From: Tistlia consotensis USBA 355
GTDB lineage: Bacteria > Pseudomonadota > Alphaproteobacteria > Kiloniellales > DSM-21159
Length of the DNA: 64,000 nucleotides
Reading direction: 5' to 3'
Assembly: GCF_900177295.1 (NCBI RefSeq)
Contig: NZ_FWZX01000007.1
Location: 62,001 to 126,000 of the forward strand
The position numbers were made by a program, and so were the translations under genes. The notes beneath the pieces were generated by a model. It searched no databases and was not told the DNA's origin. It was given only the letters and a program-made list of their open reading frames with translations. This document shows, piece by piece, positions 38,170 through 46,911 of this stretch. The stretch's first letter is position 1. Every line of letters begins with the position of its first letter.

Positions 38170-38189
38170 GCCTGGCTGGCCAGCCAGGC
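38170..38189. repeat. Perfect 20-bp palindrome in a divergent promoter region
   Basis: GCCTGGCTGGCCAGCCAGGC reads the same on both strands. It lies 16 bases from the FkbM gene start and about 140 from the GT61 start. It may be an operator for a dimeric regulator, or form a hairpin in the FkbM leader. No regulator gene is adjacent. Confidence 0.8.
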
Positions 38190-38233
38190 CGCTTCCGGCC
38201 CAGGCTAGAACATCGGTCGCCCGAAACAAAGGT

Positions 38234-38265
38234 GCCAGGGCCGGCCGACTGCAACCGGCCCTGGC
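38234..38265. repeat. Inverted repeat in a divergent promoter region
   Basis: Two perfect 11-bp arms (GCCAGGGCCGG and its complement) are separated by 10 bases. It lies in the same divergent region as the 20-bp palindrome and about 65 bases before the GT61 start. In RNA it would form a stable stem-loop in the GT61 leader. Confidence 0.75.
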
Positions 38266-38329
38266 CCGCGCCGCCGCGATCGGCAATGATCCGCGGCGCC
38301 CAACCATGGCAGGGGAAACCGGGCCGACC

Positions 38330-39526
38330 ATGACTCTGAAGGCGCTGGCCGTCAGGCTGATACCGCCGCGCTTCCACGGCCAGGCGAAGGACCTTTCCGG
38401 TCGCGTCCATGCCGTCCTGCGCCGGGCCTGGGCGCGGGTGCCCGGCGATTCGCGGACCTTCGGCCCGCCCAGGCGGCTGCATCCCTCCTGGCGCGAGCCG
38501 GCGGCCGGCGCAGAGGTGCTCTGCACCCTGCCCGGCGGCGAGCGGCCTTGCGCGGAGCCCCGGGACCTGGCCGGCGGCCGGCCGCACTGGAAGTTCGAGC
38601 GGCAGCCGGCGGCGCGCTTCGAGGCGACCTCGCTGCTGTCGCTCCGGAACTGCCGGCTGGTCGGCGCCGAGGGCGCGGTGATCGCCGGCGACGACGGCCT
38701 GATCGGCGACCTGTCGCAGGAGATCGGCCGCCGCGCCGGCGAGCACAGCCTGTTCGCCAGCCTGCGCCTGCCGCCGCCGCGCCGGGTCGAGGGCACGCTG
38801 TTCTCGCTCGCGACGCCGAGCGCCGACAACTACTACCATTGGCTGTTCGAGGCCCTGCCCCGCCTGCGCCTGCTCGAGGAGGCCGGGCTGCCCGCGGACC
38901 GGATCTACGCGCGGTGGGCCCAGCCGTTCCAGCGCGAGACCCTCGCCCTGCTCGGAGTCGGCGAGGAGCGCATCCTGGCCGCCGGACCCGACCGCCACCT
39001 GGCGCCGGACCGCCTGCTGCAGCCGACGCGGATCCAGGCGCCGACGCCCTGGGCCGTCGAGCTGCTGCGCCGCGCGATCCTGCCCACCGACACCGGCGCG
39101 CCGGCCCCCGGCGCTCCCCGGCGCCTGTTCATCACACGCAACCGCGGGCGCTACCGCCGCCTGCTGAACGAGGCCGAGGTGCTGGCGCGCCTGGCGCCGC
39201 TCGGCTTCACGGCGCTGCCGCTCGAAGGCCGCAGCGTCGTCGAGCAGGCCAGGCTCTTCGCCGGCGCCGAACTGATCGTCGCGCCCCATGGCGCCGCCCT
39301 GGCCAACCTCGCCTTCTGCGCGCCCGGCGCCCGGGTCGTCGAGCTGTTCGCGCCCGGCTACGTCTCCGCGCTCTACTGGCACCTGGCCTGCCTCTGCGGC
39401 CTGGACTACGCCTACCTGGTCGGCGAAGGCCCCCTGGTCCAGCCCGGCCAGCCCGACGCCTGGCGCGCCGATTTCCTGCTCGATGCCGCTCGCCTCGCCG
39501 GCGCGCTCGAACGCCGCCTGGGATGA
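38330..39526 (+). CDS. Glycosyltransferase family 61 protein (DUF563)
   Basis: This 398-residue protein matches the GT61/DUF563 family: NYYHWLFEALPRLRLLEE, the arginine-rich RRLFITRNRGRYRRLLNE, and the C-terminal LIVAPHGAALANLAFCAPGARVVELF with the conserved HGA. The family includes xylosyl- and GlcNAc-transferases, and bacterial members occur in capsule and EPS clusters. The ATG at 38330 follows AGGGGAAA; an ATG at 38306 is possible. It is followed by a Wzy-like gene after 79 bases on the same strand, so the two may form a short plus-strand operon. Confidence 0.88.
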   Translation: MTLKALAVRLIPPRFHGQAKDLSGRVHAVLRRAWARVPGDSRTFGPPRRLHPSWREPAAGAEVLCTLPGGERPCAEPRDLAGGRPHWKFERQPAARFEATSLLSLRNCRLVGAEGAVIAGDDGLIGDLSQEIGRRAGEHSLFASLRLPPPRRVEGTLFSLATPSADNYYHWLFEALPRLRLLEEAGLPADRIYARWAQPFQRETLALLGVGEERILAAGPDRHLAPDRLLQPTRIQAPTPWAVELLRRAILPTDTGAPAPGAPRRLFITRNRGRYRRLLNEAEVLARLAPLGFTALPLEGRSVVEQARLFAGAELIVAPHGAALANLAFCAPGARVVELFAPGYVSALYWHLACLCGLDYAYLVGEGPLVQPGQPDAWRADFLLDAARLAGALERRLG

Positions 39527-39605
39527 GCGGGCGGGCCTGCCCTTGCCGCCCCGGCCCGCCTGTGGAACAAGGGACGGGGCTGCAGCGCGGGGTGGCAGGA
39601 CGCCG

Positions 39606-40997
39606 ATGACCGAACGGATTCTCTTCTGGGCCCTGCTCGCCCTGGTCGCCTACGCGCCCCTGCCCTTCGCCAGCAACCGGCCCTGGTCGTGGAGCCTGCT
39701 GGCCCTCTTGTCCGGGGTCCTGCTGGCCGCCTGGGCGGTCGCGGCCGCCTTTCGCCGGGCGCCGGCACCGGTCGCCCTGCGGCGCTGCTGGCCGGTCGTG
39801 CTGCCCTTCGTCCTGGCGACCGGCTGGGCCGCCGTCCAGGCCTCGGGCTGGACGCCAGCGAACCTCGACCATCCGGCCTGGGCGATCGCCGGCGCCGCGC
39901 TCGACCGCCCGCTCGACGGCGCGCTCAGCGTCGAGCCGCTGGCCGCCTGGGACGGCCTGATGCGCCTGTTCGGCTACGCCGCCGTCTTCTGGCTGGCGCT
40001 GCAGCTCTGCCGCGGTCGCGAGCGGGCCAGGACGGCGCTGCTGGTCCTGGTCGCCAGCGTCGGGATCTACGCGCTCTACGGCCTGATCGCCCAGCTCAGC
40101 GGCAGCCAGTCGATCCTCTGGTTCCGCAAGTGGGCCTACCTCGACTCGGTGACCGGTCCCTTCGTCAACCGCAACTCCTTCGCGACCTACCTCGGCCTGG
40201 GCCTGCTCTGCGCGACGGCCCTGCTGCTCGAGGCCTGGCAGCGCGCCCTGGAGTTCGCGCCCGGCCTCAGGCTGCGCGTCAAGCGATCGATCGAAATGCT
40301 GAGCGGCCACGGCATCCTGCTGCTGCTGCTCGCCGTGGTCGCGACGGCGCTGCTGCTGACCGGCTCGCGCGGCGGACTCGCGGCAACGGTCGCCGGGATG
40401 GCGGGCCTGCTGCTGCTGTCCGGCGGGCAGCGGCGCGGCACAATCGGCCTGCGCTCCATCGCCCTGCTGATCGGCGCCGGCGCCATCGCGCTTTTCCTGG
40501 TCAGCGGCGAGAAGACCGGCGCCCGCCTCGGCGACGCCGGCGGCTCCCTGGTCGCACGCGGCGACGCCTACGCCGTAACCGCACGGGCGATCGAGACGGC
40601 ACCGCTGCTCGGCGCCGGCCTCGGCTCGTTCGACCTGGTGTTCAAGCTGTTCCAGCCGATCGAGCTGACCGGGAACTGGGGCAAGGCGCACGAAAGCTAT
40701 CTCGAGAACGCCCTGGAACTCGGCATACCGGGCGCCGCGCTGCTCACGCTGCCGATCCTGCTGGCGGCGCTGCACTGCCTGCGCGGCGTGTTCCGCCGCC
40801 GCCGCGACGGGCTCTATCCGGCGATCGCGGTGGCCGCGACCCTGCTGGTCGGCAGCCACGCCCTGATCGACTTCAGCCTGCAGATCCCGGCAGTCTCGGT
40901 GGCCTACGCCTTCCTGCTCGGCCTCGGCAGCACCCAGGCCTGGCGCCGGGGCGATCTCGCCGAGCCGGAGCGCGACGGCGGCGACCTGCCGGGCTGA
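39606..40997 (+). CDS. O-antigen ligase / Wzy-like polymerase
   Basis: This 463-residue polytopic protein has about 11 helices. The RfaL/Wzy-type segments FVNRNSFATYLGLGLLC, LTGSRGGLAATVAGM and GAGLGSFDLVFK stand around a periplasmic loop, followed by HESYLENALELGIPGAALL, which corresponds to the HN/HE-type motif of this superfamily. With the gene at 22299-23798 it gives two such proteins in one locus. One may polymerise and one ligate, or each may act on a different glycan. The start ATG is at 39606. It is convergent with the hypothetical gene at 41007. Confidence 0.83.
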   Translation: MTERILFWALLALVAYAPLPFASNRPWSWSLLALLSGVLLAAWAVAAAFRRAPAPVALRRCWPVVLPFVLATGWAAVQASGWTPANLDHPAWAIAGAALDRPLDGALSVEPLAAWDGLMRLFGYAAVFWLALQLCRGRERARTALLVLVASVGIYALYGLIAQLSGSQSILWFRKWAYLDSVTGPFVNRNSFATYLGLGLLCATALLLEAWQRALEFAPGLRLRVKRSIEMLSGHGILLLLLAVVATALLLTGSRGGLAATVAGMAGLLLLSGGQRRGTIGLRSIALLIGAGAIALFLVSGEKTGARLGDAGGSLVARGDAYAVTARAIETAPLLGAGLGSFDLVFKLFQPIELTGNWGKAHESYLENALELGIPGAALLTLPILLAALHCLRGVFRRRRDGLYPAIAVAATLLVGSHALIDFSLQIPAVSVAYAFLLGLGSTQAWRRGDLAEPERDGGDLPG

Positions 40998-41006
40998 CCA
41001 GCCGAC

Positions 41007-41750
41007 TCAGGGCTGCCGGAAGGCCGGCGAGGCGACCAGCGCGTCCATCCAGGCATCGCCGCCGGGCTCGCTCGCCAGGGCCGCTCGGAATCGCGGAACG
41101 TTGCGCAGCCGCTTGATCAGCTGGCCCGTGGCCGCACCGTCGCTGCGCCAGCGCAGCCTGACCTGCTGCTGCCAAAGGTCGTGGCCCGCGTCCGACAGGC
41201 GGTCCCAGAGCAGCAGGCCCAGGCGGATGCGGCCATCGAGCTGGTCGCGTTGCGCGGGTGCCGACTCGATCGAGGTCTCCAGGGCCCGCGCCGCCGCATC
41301 GCGATGGAGCAGCAGCAGCTCGACCAGGGCCAGGCGCATCCAGCCATGGCTGTCGAGCGGCCGCGCCTCGAGGGCGCGCGTCAGGGCGTCGCGGGCAGCC
41401 GCCAGCTCACCGAGCCGGGCCTGGGCCTCATCCAGCGGCAGGGCCTGGGCGCGCAGGTAGTGGGCGGAGCCCAGCTCCTGCCAGAGGGCCGCCTCGCCGA
41501 TCCAGGCCAGCGCGGCCCGCCGGCTCTCGACCAGGCGGTCGAGCTCGACGGCGTCGACCGGCCCGTCGATCCGGATGGCATCGGCGATCGGATCGCCCGG
41601 CAGCGCCAGCAGGTGGCCGACCGTCCTCGGCACGGCCAGGCCGACGATCAAGAGACCGAGGCCGGCGGCGAAGAGGATCCCGGCGGCATCCGGCCGCCGT
41701 TGTCGCCTTGCCTCCCGGCTACTCCTGATAGTATTCGCGATAGCGGCCAT
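41007..41750 (-). CDS. Hypothetical membrane-anchored helical (TPR-like) protein
   Basis: This 247-residue protein has one N-terminal helix (AAGILFAAGLGLLIVGLAV) and a helical soluble region. It reads like tetratricopeptide repeats around ARDALTRALEARPLDSHGWMRLALVELLLLHRDAAARAL. I do not recognise a named family. The only reasonable ATG (41750) lies inside the 3' end of the wzc gene, giving a 32-base overlap, so it is likely coupled to wzc and may help assembly of the export machinery. No clear ribosome-binding site is seen. Confidence 0.65.
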   Translation of the reverse strand: MAAIANTIRSSREARRQRRPDAAGILFAAGLGLLIVGLAVPRTVGHLLALPGDPIADAIRIDGPVDAVELDRLVESRRAALAWIGEAALWQELGSAHYLRAQALPLDEAQARLGELAAARDALTRALEARPLDSHGWMRLALVELLLLHRDAAARALETSIESAPAQRDQLDGRIRLGLLLWDRLSDAGHDLWQQQVRLRWRSDGAATGQLIKRLRNVPRFRAALASEPGGDAWMDALVASPAFRQP

Positions 41751-43995
41751 AGTAGTAGCCGTAGTCTCCGAAGCCGTACTTGGAATGGCGGCGCACATTG
41801 ACCTGGCTGAGCACCACGCCGGCCAGATGCGCCTTCGCCTGGACCAGCTGGCGCAAGGCCGCCAGGGCGACCTGGCGGGGCGTCTTCTCCCACTGGGTGA
41901 CAAAGACCGTGCGATCGGCCAGAGCGCCGAGGATCAGCGGATCGGCGACCGCCAGCACCGGCGCCGAGTCCAGCACGACCAGCTCATAGGCCTCGACCAG
42001 CTGCTCGAGGATGCGCCCGAAGGTCTTCGACTGCAGCAGGTCCTGGGGGTTCGGCACCCGGCTGCCCGAGAGCAGGACATGGAGGCCGGTCGCCGGGTCG
42101 ACGAAGACCGCCTCGTGCAGCTTCGCCCGATCGGTCAGCACGTCGGTCAGCCCGGGCAGGCTCTGCCTGGGATCGGCGTCGACGGGATGCACCAGCTTGC
42201 TCATGGTCGGCCGCCGCACGTCGCAATCGACCAGCAGGGTCCGCTTGCCGCCGAGCGCCGCGACCCGTGCCAGCGACAGCGACGTCACCGTCTTGCCCTC
42301 GCCGGGCACGGATGAGGTCACGAGCACCGAACGTGGCGGTTCGTCGATATCCGAGAGCAGCACGCCGGCCAGCAGGGTGCGCATCGATTCCGCGAACTGC
42401 GAGGCCGGCTTGTCGATCAGCACCCGGTCCGGCCGCGCGCGGCGCCGCCCCCCGCCCTGAGTGGGCACCAGGGCCAAGGTCGCGAGCCCGGCGGCCAAAC
42501 GGATCTGCTCGCCGGTGCGGAAGCCGTTGTCGAGCCTCTCGACCAGGACGACCAAGGCAATGCCGAGCAACAGGGAGGCTCCGAAGGCGAGGCCGACGAT
42601 CAGCGTCTTGCGCGGATAGGACGGGGCGAGCGGCACGTCGGCCCGGGAGATCACGCGGGCATCGGGCTGCTGGATGTCCTGCTGCTCGCTGGTCTCCTTG
42701 AAGCGGTTCAGGAAGGTCTCGTAGAGCGTGCGGTTCGCCTCGGCCTCGCGCTGCAGCTGGGAGAGGCCGATCTCCGCCGAGCGGCTGTCGTTGGATTCGG
42801 CCTTGAGGCCCTGGAGGTCCTTCTGCAGCGCGTTCTCCCGCGCCTTGGCGACCTCGACCTCGTTCTCGAGGTTCTGGACGATCTTCCTGACCTCGCGGGC
42901 GATCGAGTTGCGCAGATCGGCGATCTCGGCACGCGCGTTGACGATGCGCGGATGGCGCTCGCCATAGCGCGTGAGCAGCTCCGACAGCTTGCGCTGCAGC
43001 TCGGCCTCCTGGCCGCGCAGGTTCTGGATGAGCGCGGATTGCAGCACCTGCGCCGCCGAGTCGGCACCGCCGCGGTTGACCAGGTCGCGGACCTGCGACA
43101 GCCGCGCCTCGGCCGCCGCCCGATCGGCCCGGGCCATGGTCAGCTGCGTGTTGAGCTCCGAGACCTGCTGGCTCGAGACGTCGTTCTTCTCGGTGTCGGC
43201 GATGTTGTACTTCTTGCGATAGGCGACGACGGCCCGCTCCGAGGCCTCGACCTGCTCGCGCAGCGTCTTCAGGCGGTCGCTCAGCCAGGCGTTGGCCCGC
43301 GCCGTCGCCTCGAACTTCGCCTCCAGCTGACTGACCAGGTAGAGATCGGCCACCTTGTTGGCGATGCGGGCCGCCTTGAAGGGATCCTGGGAGACGAAGG
43401 AGATGTCCATGACGAAGGATCGGCCGACCGGCTTGACGGTCAGGCGGGACAGGAAGGCGTCGATGACCGCCGCCCGGTCGAGGTCCTTCTGGTCCACGGC
43501 GCCGAGCGGCTGCTTCTGCCTGTCCGCGGGCGAAAGCAGCGCGAGCCAGGACTGGGGCAGCCAAGCCGACGGCCGCAGCGAGGACCAGACGGAGTCAGCC
43601 GGCTTCAGCTTCGGGTTGAACTCCGGGTCCTCGTCGAGCTTGAGCTCATCGACGACCCGCGAAGCCAGGGTCCGCGAGGTCAGCACTTCGACCTCGCTCT
43701 CGACCATCGCGGCATCGGGATTGACGCCCGAAACGACGTTCTCGATGTTCACGACACGCTGCTGGCGCGCATCGATCATCACCCGCGTCGTCGCGACGTA
43801 GCGCGGCGTCAACTGTACGACGACGAGGACCGTCAGCCCGGTCAGCAGCAGCATCGTGCCGACGACGATCCACCGGCGCCGCCAGAGCGTGCGGAGCAGC
43901 TCGCCGAGATTGAGCTCGTTCTCGCCCATCGGCACGCCGTAGCCGTGCGACTCGTCCGGCTCGTGCCGCCGCGTCAGGGGGGTCGCCGCATCCAT
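41719..43995 (-). CDS. Polysaccharide co-polymerase / BY-type tyrosine kinase (Wzc-like)
   Basis: This 758-residue inner-membrane protein controls chain length and export of the polysaccharide. It has an N-terminal membrane helix after ELLRTLWRRRWIVV, a long periplasmic coiled-coil region (about 230-430), and a second helix in TLIVGLAFGASLLLGIALV. The cytoplasmic kinase follows with Walker A SSVPGEGKTVTSLSLA, Walker A' LLVDCDVRRPT and Walker B LVVLDSAPVL. The C-terminus is a tyrosine cluster (eight Tyr in the last 20 residues), the usual autophosphorylation site. I chose the ATG at 43995. The matching Wzb phosphatase gene is not in the window. It lies directly downstream of wza. Confidence 0.93.
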   Translation of the reverse strand: MDAATPLTRRHEPDESHGYGVPMGENELNLGELLRTLWRRRWIVVGTMLLLTGLTVLVVVQLTPRYVATTRVMIDARQQRVVNIENVVSGVNPDAAMVESEVEVLTSRTLASRVVDELKLDEDPEFNPKLKPADSVWSSLRPSAWLPQSWLALLSPADRQKQPLGAVDQKDLDRAAVIDAFLSRLTVKPVGRSFVMDISFVSQDPFKAARIANKVADLYLVSQLEAKFEATARANAWLSDRLKTLREQVEASERAVVAYRKKYNIADTEKNDVSSQQVSELNTQLTMARADRAAAEARLSQVRDLVNRGGADSAAQVLQSALIQNLRGQEAELQRKLSELLTRYGERHPRIVNARAEIADLRNSIAREVRKIVQNLENEVEVAKARENALQKDLQGLKAESNDSRSAEIGLSQLQREAEANRTLYETFLNRFKETSEQQDIQQPDARVISRADVPLAPSYPRKTLIVGLAFGASLLLGIALVVLVERLDNGFRTGEQIRLAAGLATLALVPTQGGGRRRARPDRVLIDKPASQFAESMRTLLAGVLLSDIDEPPRSVLVTSSVPGEGKTVTSLSLARVAALGGKRTLLVDCDVRRPTMSKLVHPVDADPRQSLPGLTDVLTDRAKLHEAVFVDPATGLHVLLSGSRVPNPQDLLQSKTFGRILEQLVEAYELVVLDSAPVLAVADPLILGALADRTVFVTQWEKTPRQVALAALRQLVQAKAHLAGVVLSQVNVRRHSKYGFGDYGYYYGRYREYYQE

Positions 43996-44096
43996 CGCCG
44001 CTCTCATCCTCGCCCGCCGCCGCCCGCGGTCTCCCGCAACGGCAACTGTCACGTTGTTCCGCACCGCCCCCAGGGCGGCGGACCGACATACCTCTG

Positions 44097-44657
44097 CTAG
44101 AAGAAGCGCTCGTCGACCGTGATGATGTCGCCCGGCAGCACGGCCGCGCGTTCACCGACCACGGTCGCACTGTCCTTGTCGGCACCGTTGCGCTGAATCA
44201 GGATCCGATCCTTGCGCGCCCGATAGGTGTAGCCGCCGGCCAGCGCCACCGCGTTCAGCACGGTCATGCCGGACACGTAGGGATAGCTGCCGGGGTTGTT
44301 CACTTCGCCGAGTATGTAGAACGGCCGGTAGTTGAGCACCTCGATACTGACCCGAGGGTTCTTCAGGTAGCCGTTGAGGAGCTTGGCGACGATCGCCTGC
44401 TCGAGCTCCGAGAGGGTCCGCCCCTCCGCCTTCACCTCGCCGATCAGCGGCAGCGAGATCACACCGGTCGAATTGACCTCGAACTCGCCGGAGAGATCCT
44501 CTTCGTCGAACACCGTGACGCGCAGCTTGTCGCCGGTATCGAGGCGGTAGACCGCCTGCGGTGCGCCTGCCGGGCCACTCGACTGAGCCGAGCCCCGACC
44601 GGGCAGTAGCGCCAGAGCCAACAACACCGCACAAAGAACCAGCCGCAGCCGCACCAT
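44097..44657 (-). CDS. Polysaccharide export protein (Wza-like, SLBB)
   Basis: This 186-residue periplasmic or outer-membrane protein has a signal peptide (LVLCAVLLALALLPGRGSAQ). A polysaccharide export domain follows (YRLDTGDKLRVTVFDEEDLSGEFEV, GVISLPLIGEVKAEG), and then one SLBB domain (FYILGEVNNPGSYPYVSGMTVLNAVALAGGYT). It is short compared with Wza of E. coli (about 380 residues) and lacks the C-terminal outer-membrane helix, as in many alphaproteobacterial export proteins. There is no lipobox Cys. The ATG at 44657 follows GGGCGAGGG. It precedes wzc on the same strand, 101 bases away. Confidence 0.92.
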   Translation of the reverse strand: MVRLRLVLCAVLLALALLPGRGSAQSSGPAGAPQAVYRLDTGDKLRVTVFDEEDLSGEFEVNSTGVISLPLIGEVKAEGRTLSELEQAIVAKLLNGYLKNPRVSIEVLNYRPFYILGEVNNPGSYPYVSGMTVLNAVALAGGYTYRARKDRILIQRNGADKDSATVVGERAAVLPGDIITVDERFF

Positions 44658-44695
44658 CACCCTCGCCCTATCGACCCGGCTTGGCCCCCCAGCAC

Positions 44696-45940
44696 TCAGA
44701 ACTGCACCCCGCCCCGCAACATGACGACGCTCCGCTTGTAGTCGGATCCGTCGACATTGGTGTTGCGCATCGTGAACTCGTAGTTGGCGCCGACGTAGAA
44801 GTTCCGATTGATCAGGTACTTGGCGCCGATCGAGCCGTCGAACAGGTAATCGGTCCGGTCGATGCCCTGGTAGTCATTGTCGGCGAAGCCGGCACCGCCC
44901 GTCAGGATGATATTGCGCCGCAGCTCGTGCGCGACGTCGACCCGGATGCTCGAGTTGAGATAGCCCGAGGCTCCGACGATCGTCGTCTCCTCGATCGTCC
45001 GCGCACCGGAGAAGTCTACGGTCGTCAGCTCGGAAGCGAACCAGGTCACGCCGAGCTTGAAGGAGAAGCCGCTGATGTCGTTCAGCTGCGAGTCCTTGTA
45101 GAACTGCTGCTGCCAGCCGGCCGAGACCTCGCCGCGGGTGATGCCGCTCAGCCGGAACTGGGTGCCGACCGAGATGTCGTAGCCCTGCGAATCGCGGTTG
45201 AGTCCGCTGTCGTCGACGCTGGTGACGTAGTCCCGGTTGTTGTACTCGCCGCTGACGAAGGCGAGATAGTTCGGGATGATCTCGTAGCCCACCCGCGCGC
45301 CGGTGGTCGCGACGCCGCGGTCGCGATCGTCGTTGTTGATCGTCGTGCCGGCCGAGGTCTGGACGTCGTTGTAGTCCAGGTACTGGTAGCGGGCGTTGCC
45401 GAACAGCGCGATGCGCGAGACCTGATAGGCGCCGCTGACGCCGCCGTTCAGGTCGTAGTACTCGGTCGGCGTCTTGCCGTTGACGTCGTCCGGCGAGCCG
45501 CGCTCCTCGTGGAGCTTCGACAGGTTCACGTCGCCGAACATCGTGGTCGAGCGCAGCACGTCGAGCCGGCCGTTGGTCTTCAGGAAGAAGTCTTCGTAGT
45601 CCTCGCCGGAAAAGTCCGCATAGCGACCGATCTCGGCCCCGGCGCTGGCGTTCAGTGCATGGCGAGTCCAGTCGGACTGGATCGAGATCTGGGGACTGAA
45701 GACGCCGATGAAGTCGTCCTTCGCGTTGTTCTGGGTCGCGAAGATGTTGGTGTCGTAGCGGGTCTCGACCTCGGCCTTCGGATAGATGAAGAAGCTGCCC
45801 ACACGTCCGCCGACCGGGTCGTACTCGGGCCGGGGCCGATCGAGCACGGACACCGCGTCCTGCGCCGCGGCGGCAGAGGCCACCGCGGCCAGAGCGAAGC
45901 AGGCCGCAGCCGTGCCGACCAGTAACCTTCCCTTGCCCAT
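44696..45940 (-). CDS. Outer-membrane beta-barrel protein of the polysaccharide locus
   Basis: This 414-residue protein has a signal peptide (LLVGTAAACFALAAVASAAAAQ) and then alternating strands typical of an outer-membrane barrel, ending YKRSVVMLRGGVQF with a C-terminal Phe that suits recognition by the Bam machinery. The stretch AEVETRYDTNIFATQNN resembles the BBP2_2 (PF10082) family found next to wza genes. It probably acts as the outer-membrane channel or partner in export. The ATG at 45940 follows GGGGAGGCGAG. It lies 38 bases upstream of wza and 82 bases downstream of the secreted protein gene. Confidence 0.82.
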   Translation of the reverse strand: MGKGRLLVGTAAACFALAAVASAAAAQDAVSVLDRPRPEYDPVGGRVGSFFIYPKAEVETRYDTNIFATQNNAKDDFIGVFSPQISIQSDWTRHALNASAGAEIGRYADFSGEDYEDFFLKTNGRLDVLRSTTMFGDVNLSKLHEERGSPDDVNGKTPTEYYDLNGGVSGAYQVSRIALFGNARYQYLDYNDVQTSAGTTINNDDRDRGVATTGARVGYEIIPNYLAFVSGEYNNRDYVTSVDDSGLNRDSQGYDISVGTQFRLSGITRGEVSAGWQQQFYKDSQLNDISGFSFKLGVTWFASELTTVDFSGARTIEETTIVGASGYLNSSIRVDVAHELRRNIILTGGAGFADNDYQGIDRTDYLFDGSIGAKYLINRNFYVGANYEFTMRNTNVDGSDYKRSVVMLRGGVQF

Positions 45941-46022
45941 CTCGCCTCCCCGAAACCTCGAACTCACCCTGTCACCGAAACCTGCGCCCGCTCCGCCGCC
46001 CCCCCTTTGGGACGCAGCGACG

Positions 46023-46664
46023 TCAGCTGGGGCTGACCTGGTTCGGATTCTCCTGGAACACGCTCTGCCCGAGGCTCTGCTGCCCGGGCTGAATGATCGG
46101 CAGGTTGACCTGCTGCTGCTGTTGCTGCTGGCCCGCCGCCGGCTGGATGGTTCCGGAGATGAACCCGCCGACCGCCGCGATCTGGCTCGGCGTCGGGTTG
46201 CCGCGCGAGCTGGCGACCTGCTGCTGGACCTGGGCTCGGACCTGCGGCGGCAGGGTATTGACCACCTGCGTGCTCACGTTGTTCGCCGAGGTCGAGCGGC
46301 CGATCGAGTCGAGCGTCACCGAGACGACCGAAAGCACCTGGGACGTGATGGTCCCAATGTCGATTGCCGGCGCGCCCGGGGTCGTCCCGGTGCCCGGCGT
46401 GCTCAGCGTCGCCGTCACGTTCTGCACCGCAGCCGCGATCTGGTCGTCGGTCGCGGTCTCCAGGGTCACCCCCGCCGGCAGCGCCGCCAGCACGTCGGCC
46501 AGCAACGTCGCATCGTCGGGCAGTTCCTGTCCCGCGGTGTCGGTCGCCTGGCCGAGTTGCACCGCCCCCGGAGCGACCTGGCCGGATTCCTGCGCCCAGC
46601 CCGGGGTCGTCGCCAAGGCCGCGATCGCCCCAAACGCGAATGCCACCGCATAACGCTTTGCCAT
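46023..46664 (-). CDS. Unknown secreted protein with Gln-rich region
   Basis: This 213-residue protein has a signal peptide (MAKRYAVAFAFGAIAALATT, cleavage after GWAQ) and a Thr/Val/Ala-rich body. A run of seven Gln (AAGQQQQQQQVN) follows near the C-terminus, and the tail reads GQQSLGQSVFQENPNQVSPS. I do not recognise a family. It precedes the outer-membrane barrel, wza and wzc genes and may be exported with the polysaccharide. The ATG at 46664 has GGGGATC upstream. The same tail is encoded again 0.9 kb away in a decayed copy, which suggests a duplicated gene. Confidence 0.7.
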   Translation of the reverse strand: MAKRYAVAFAFGAIAALATTPGWAQESGQVAPGAVQLGQATDTAGQELPDDATLLADVLAALPAGVTLETATDDQIAAAVQNVTATLSTPGTGTTPGAPAIDIGTITSQVLSVVSVTLDSIGRSTSANNVSTQVVNTLPPQVRAQVQQQVASSRGNPTPSQIAAVGGFISGTIQPAAGQQQQQQQVNLPIIQPGQQSLGQSVFQENPNQVSPS

Positions 46665-46911
46665 CGTAAGATCCCCGCAAGGCACGGCAGCCCGGGCAAA
46701 GGGCCGCAACTATCTGGATTTCTATATAGCAGAGCACACCCTAAAGGAACAAGCGAACGGGGAAAATTCGGCTGTCGGGCGACGAAAGCAGAAGCCTGCC
46801 GTCCGCGGCGAAGGAATCTCAAGAATTCGCTCGCGCACGAACCGATCAATCCTACGATATTCGGGTCGCGCCTACGGATACCCGCGATGCGCGCATCGCC
46901 TCCTTCGGCGC
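46665..46911 (-). promoter_or_regulatory. Intergenic leader of the secreted-protein gene
   Basis: This stretch holds the upstream region of the secreted-protein gene. It includes an AT-richer part around 46710-46760 (TATCTGGATTTCTATATAGCAG on the plus strand) that could contain the promoter of the secreted protein-barrel-wza-wzc unit. I see no open frame that looks coding. Confidence 0.35.
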
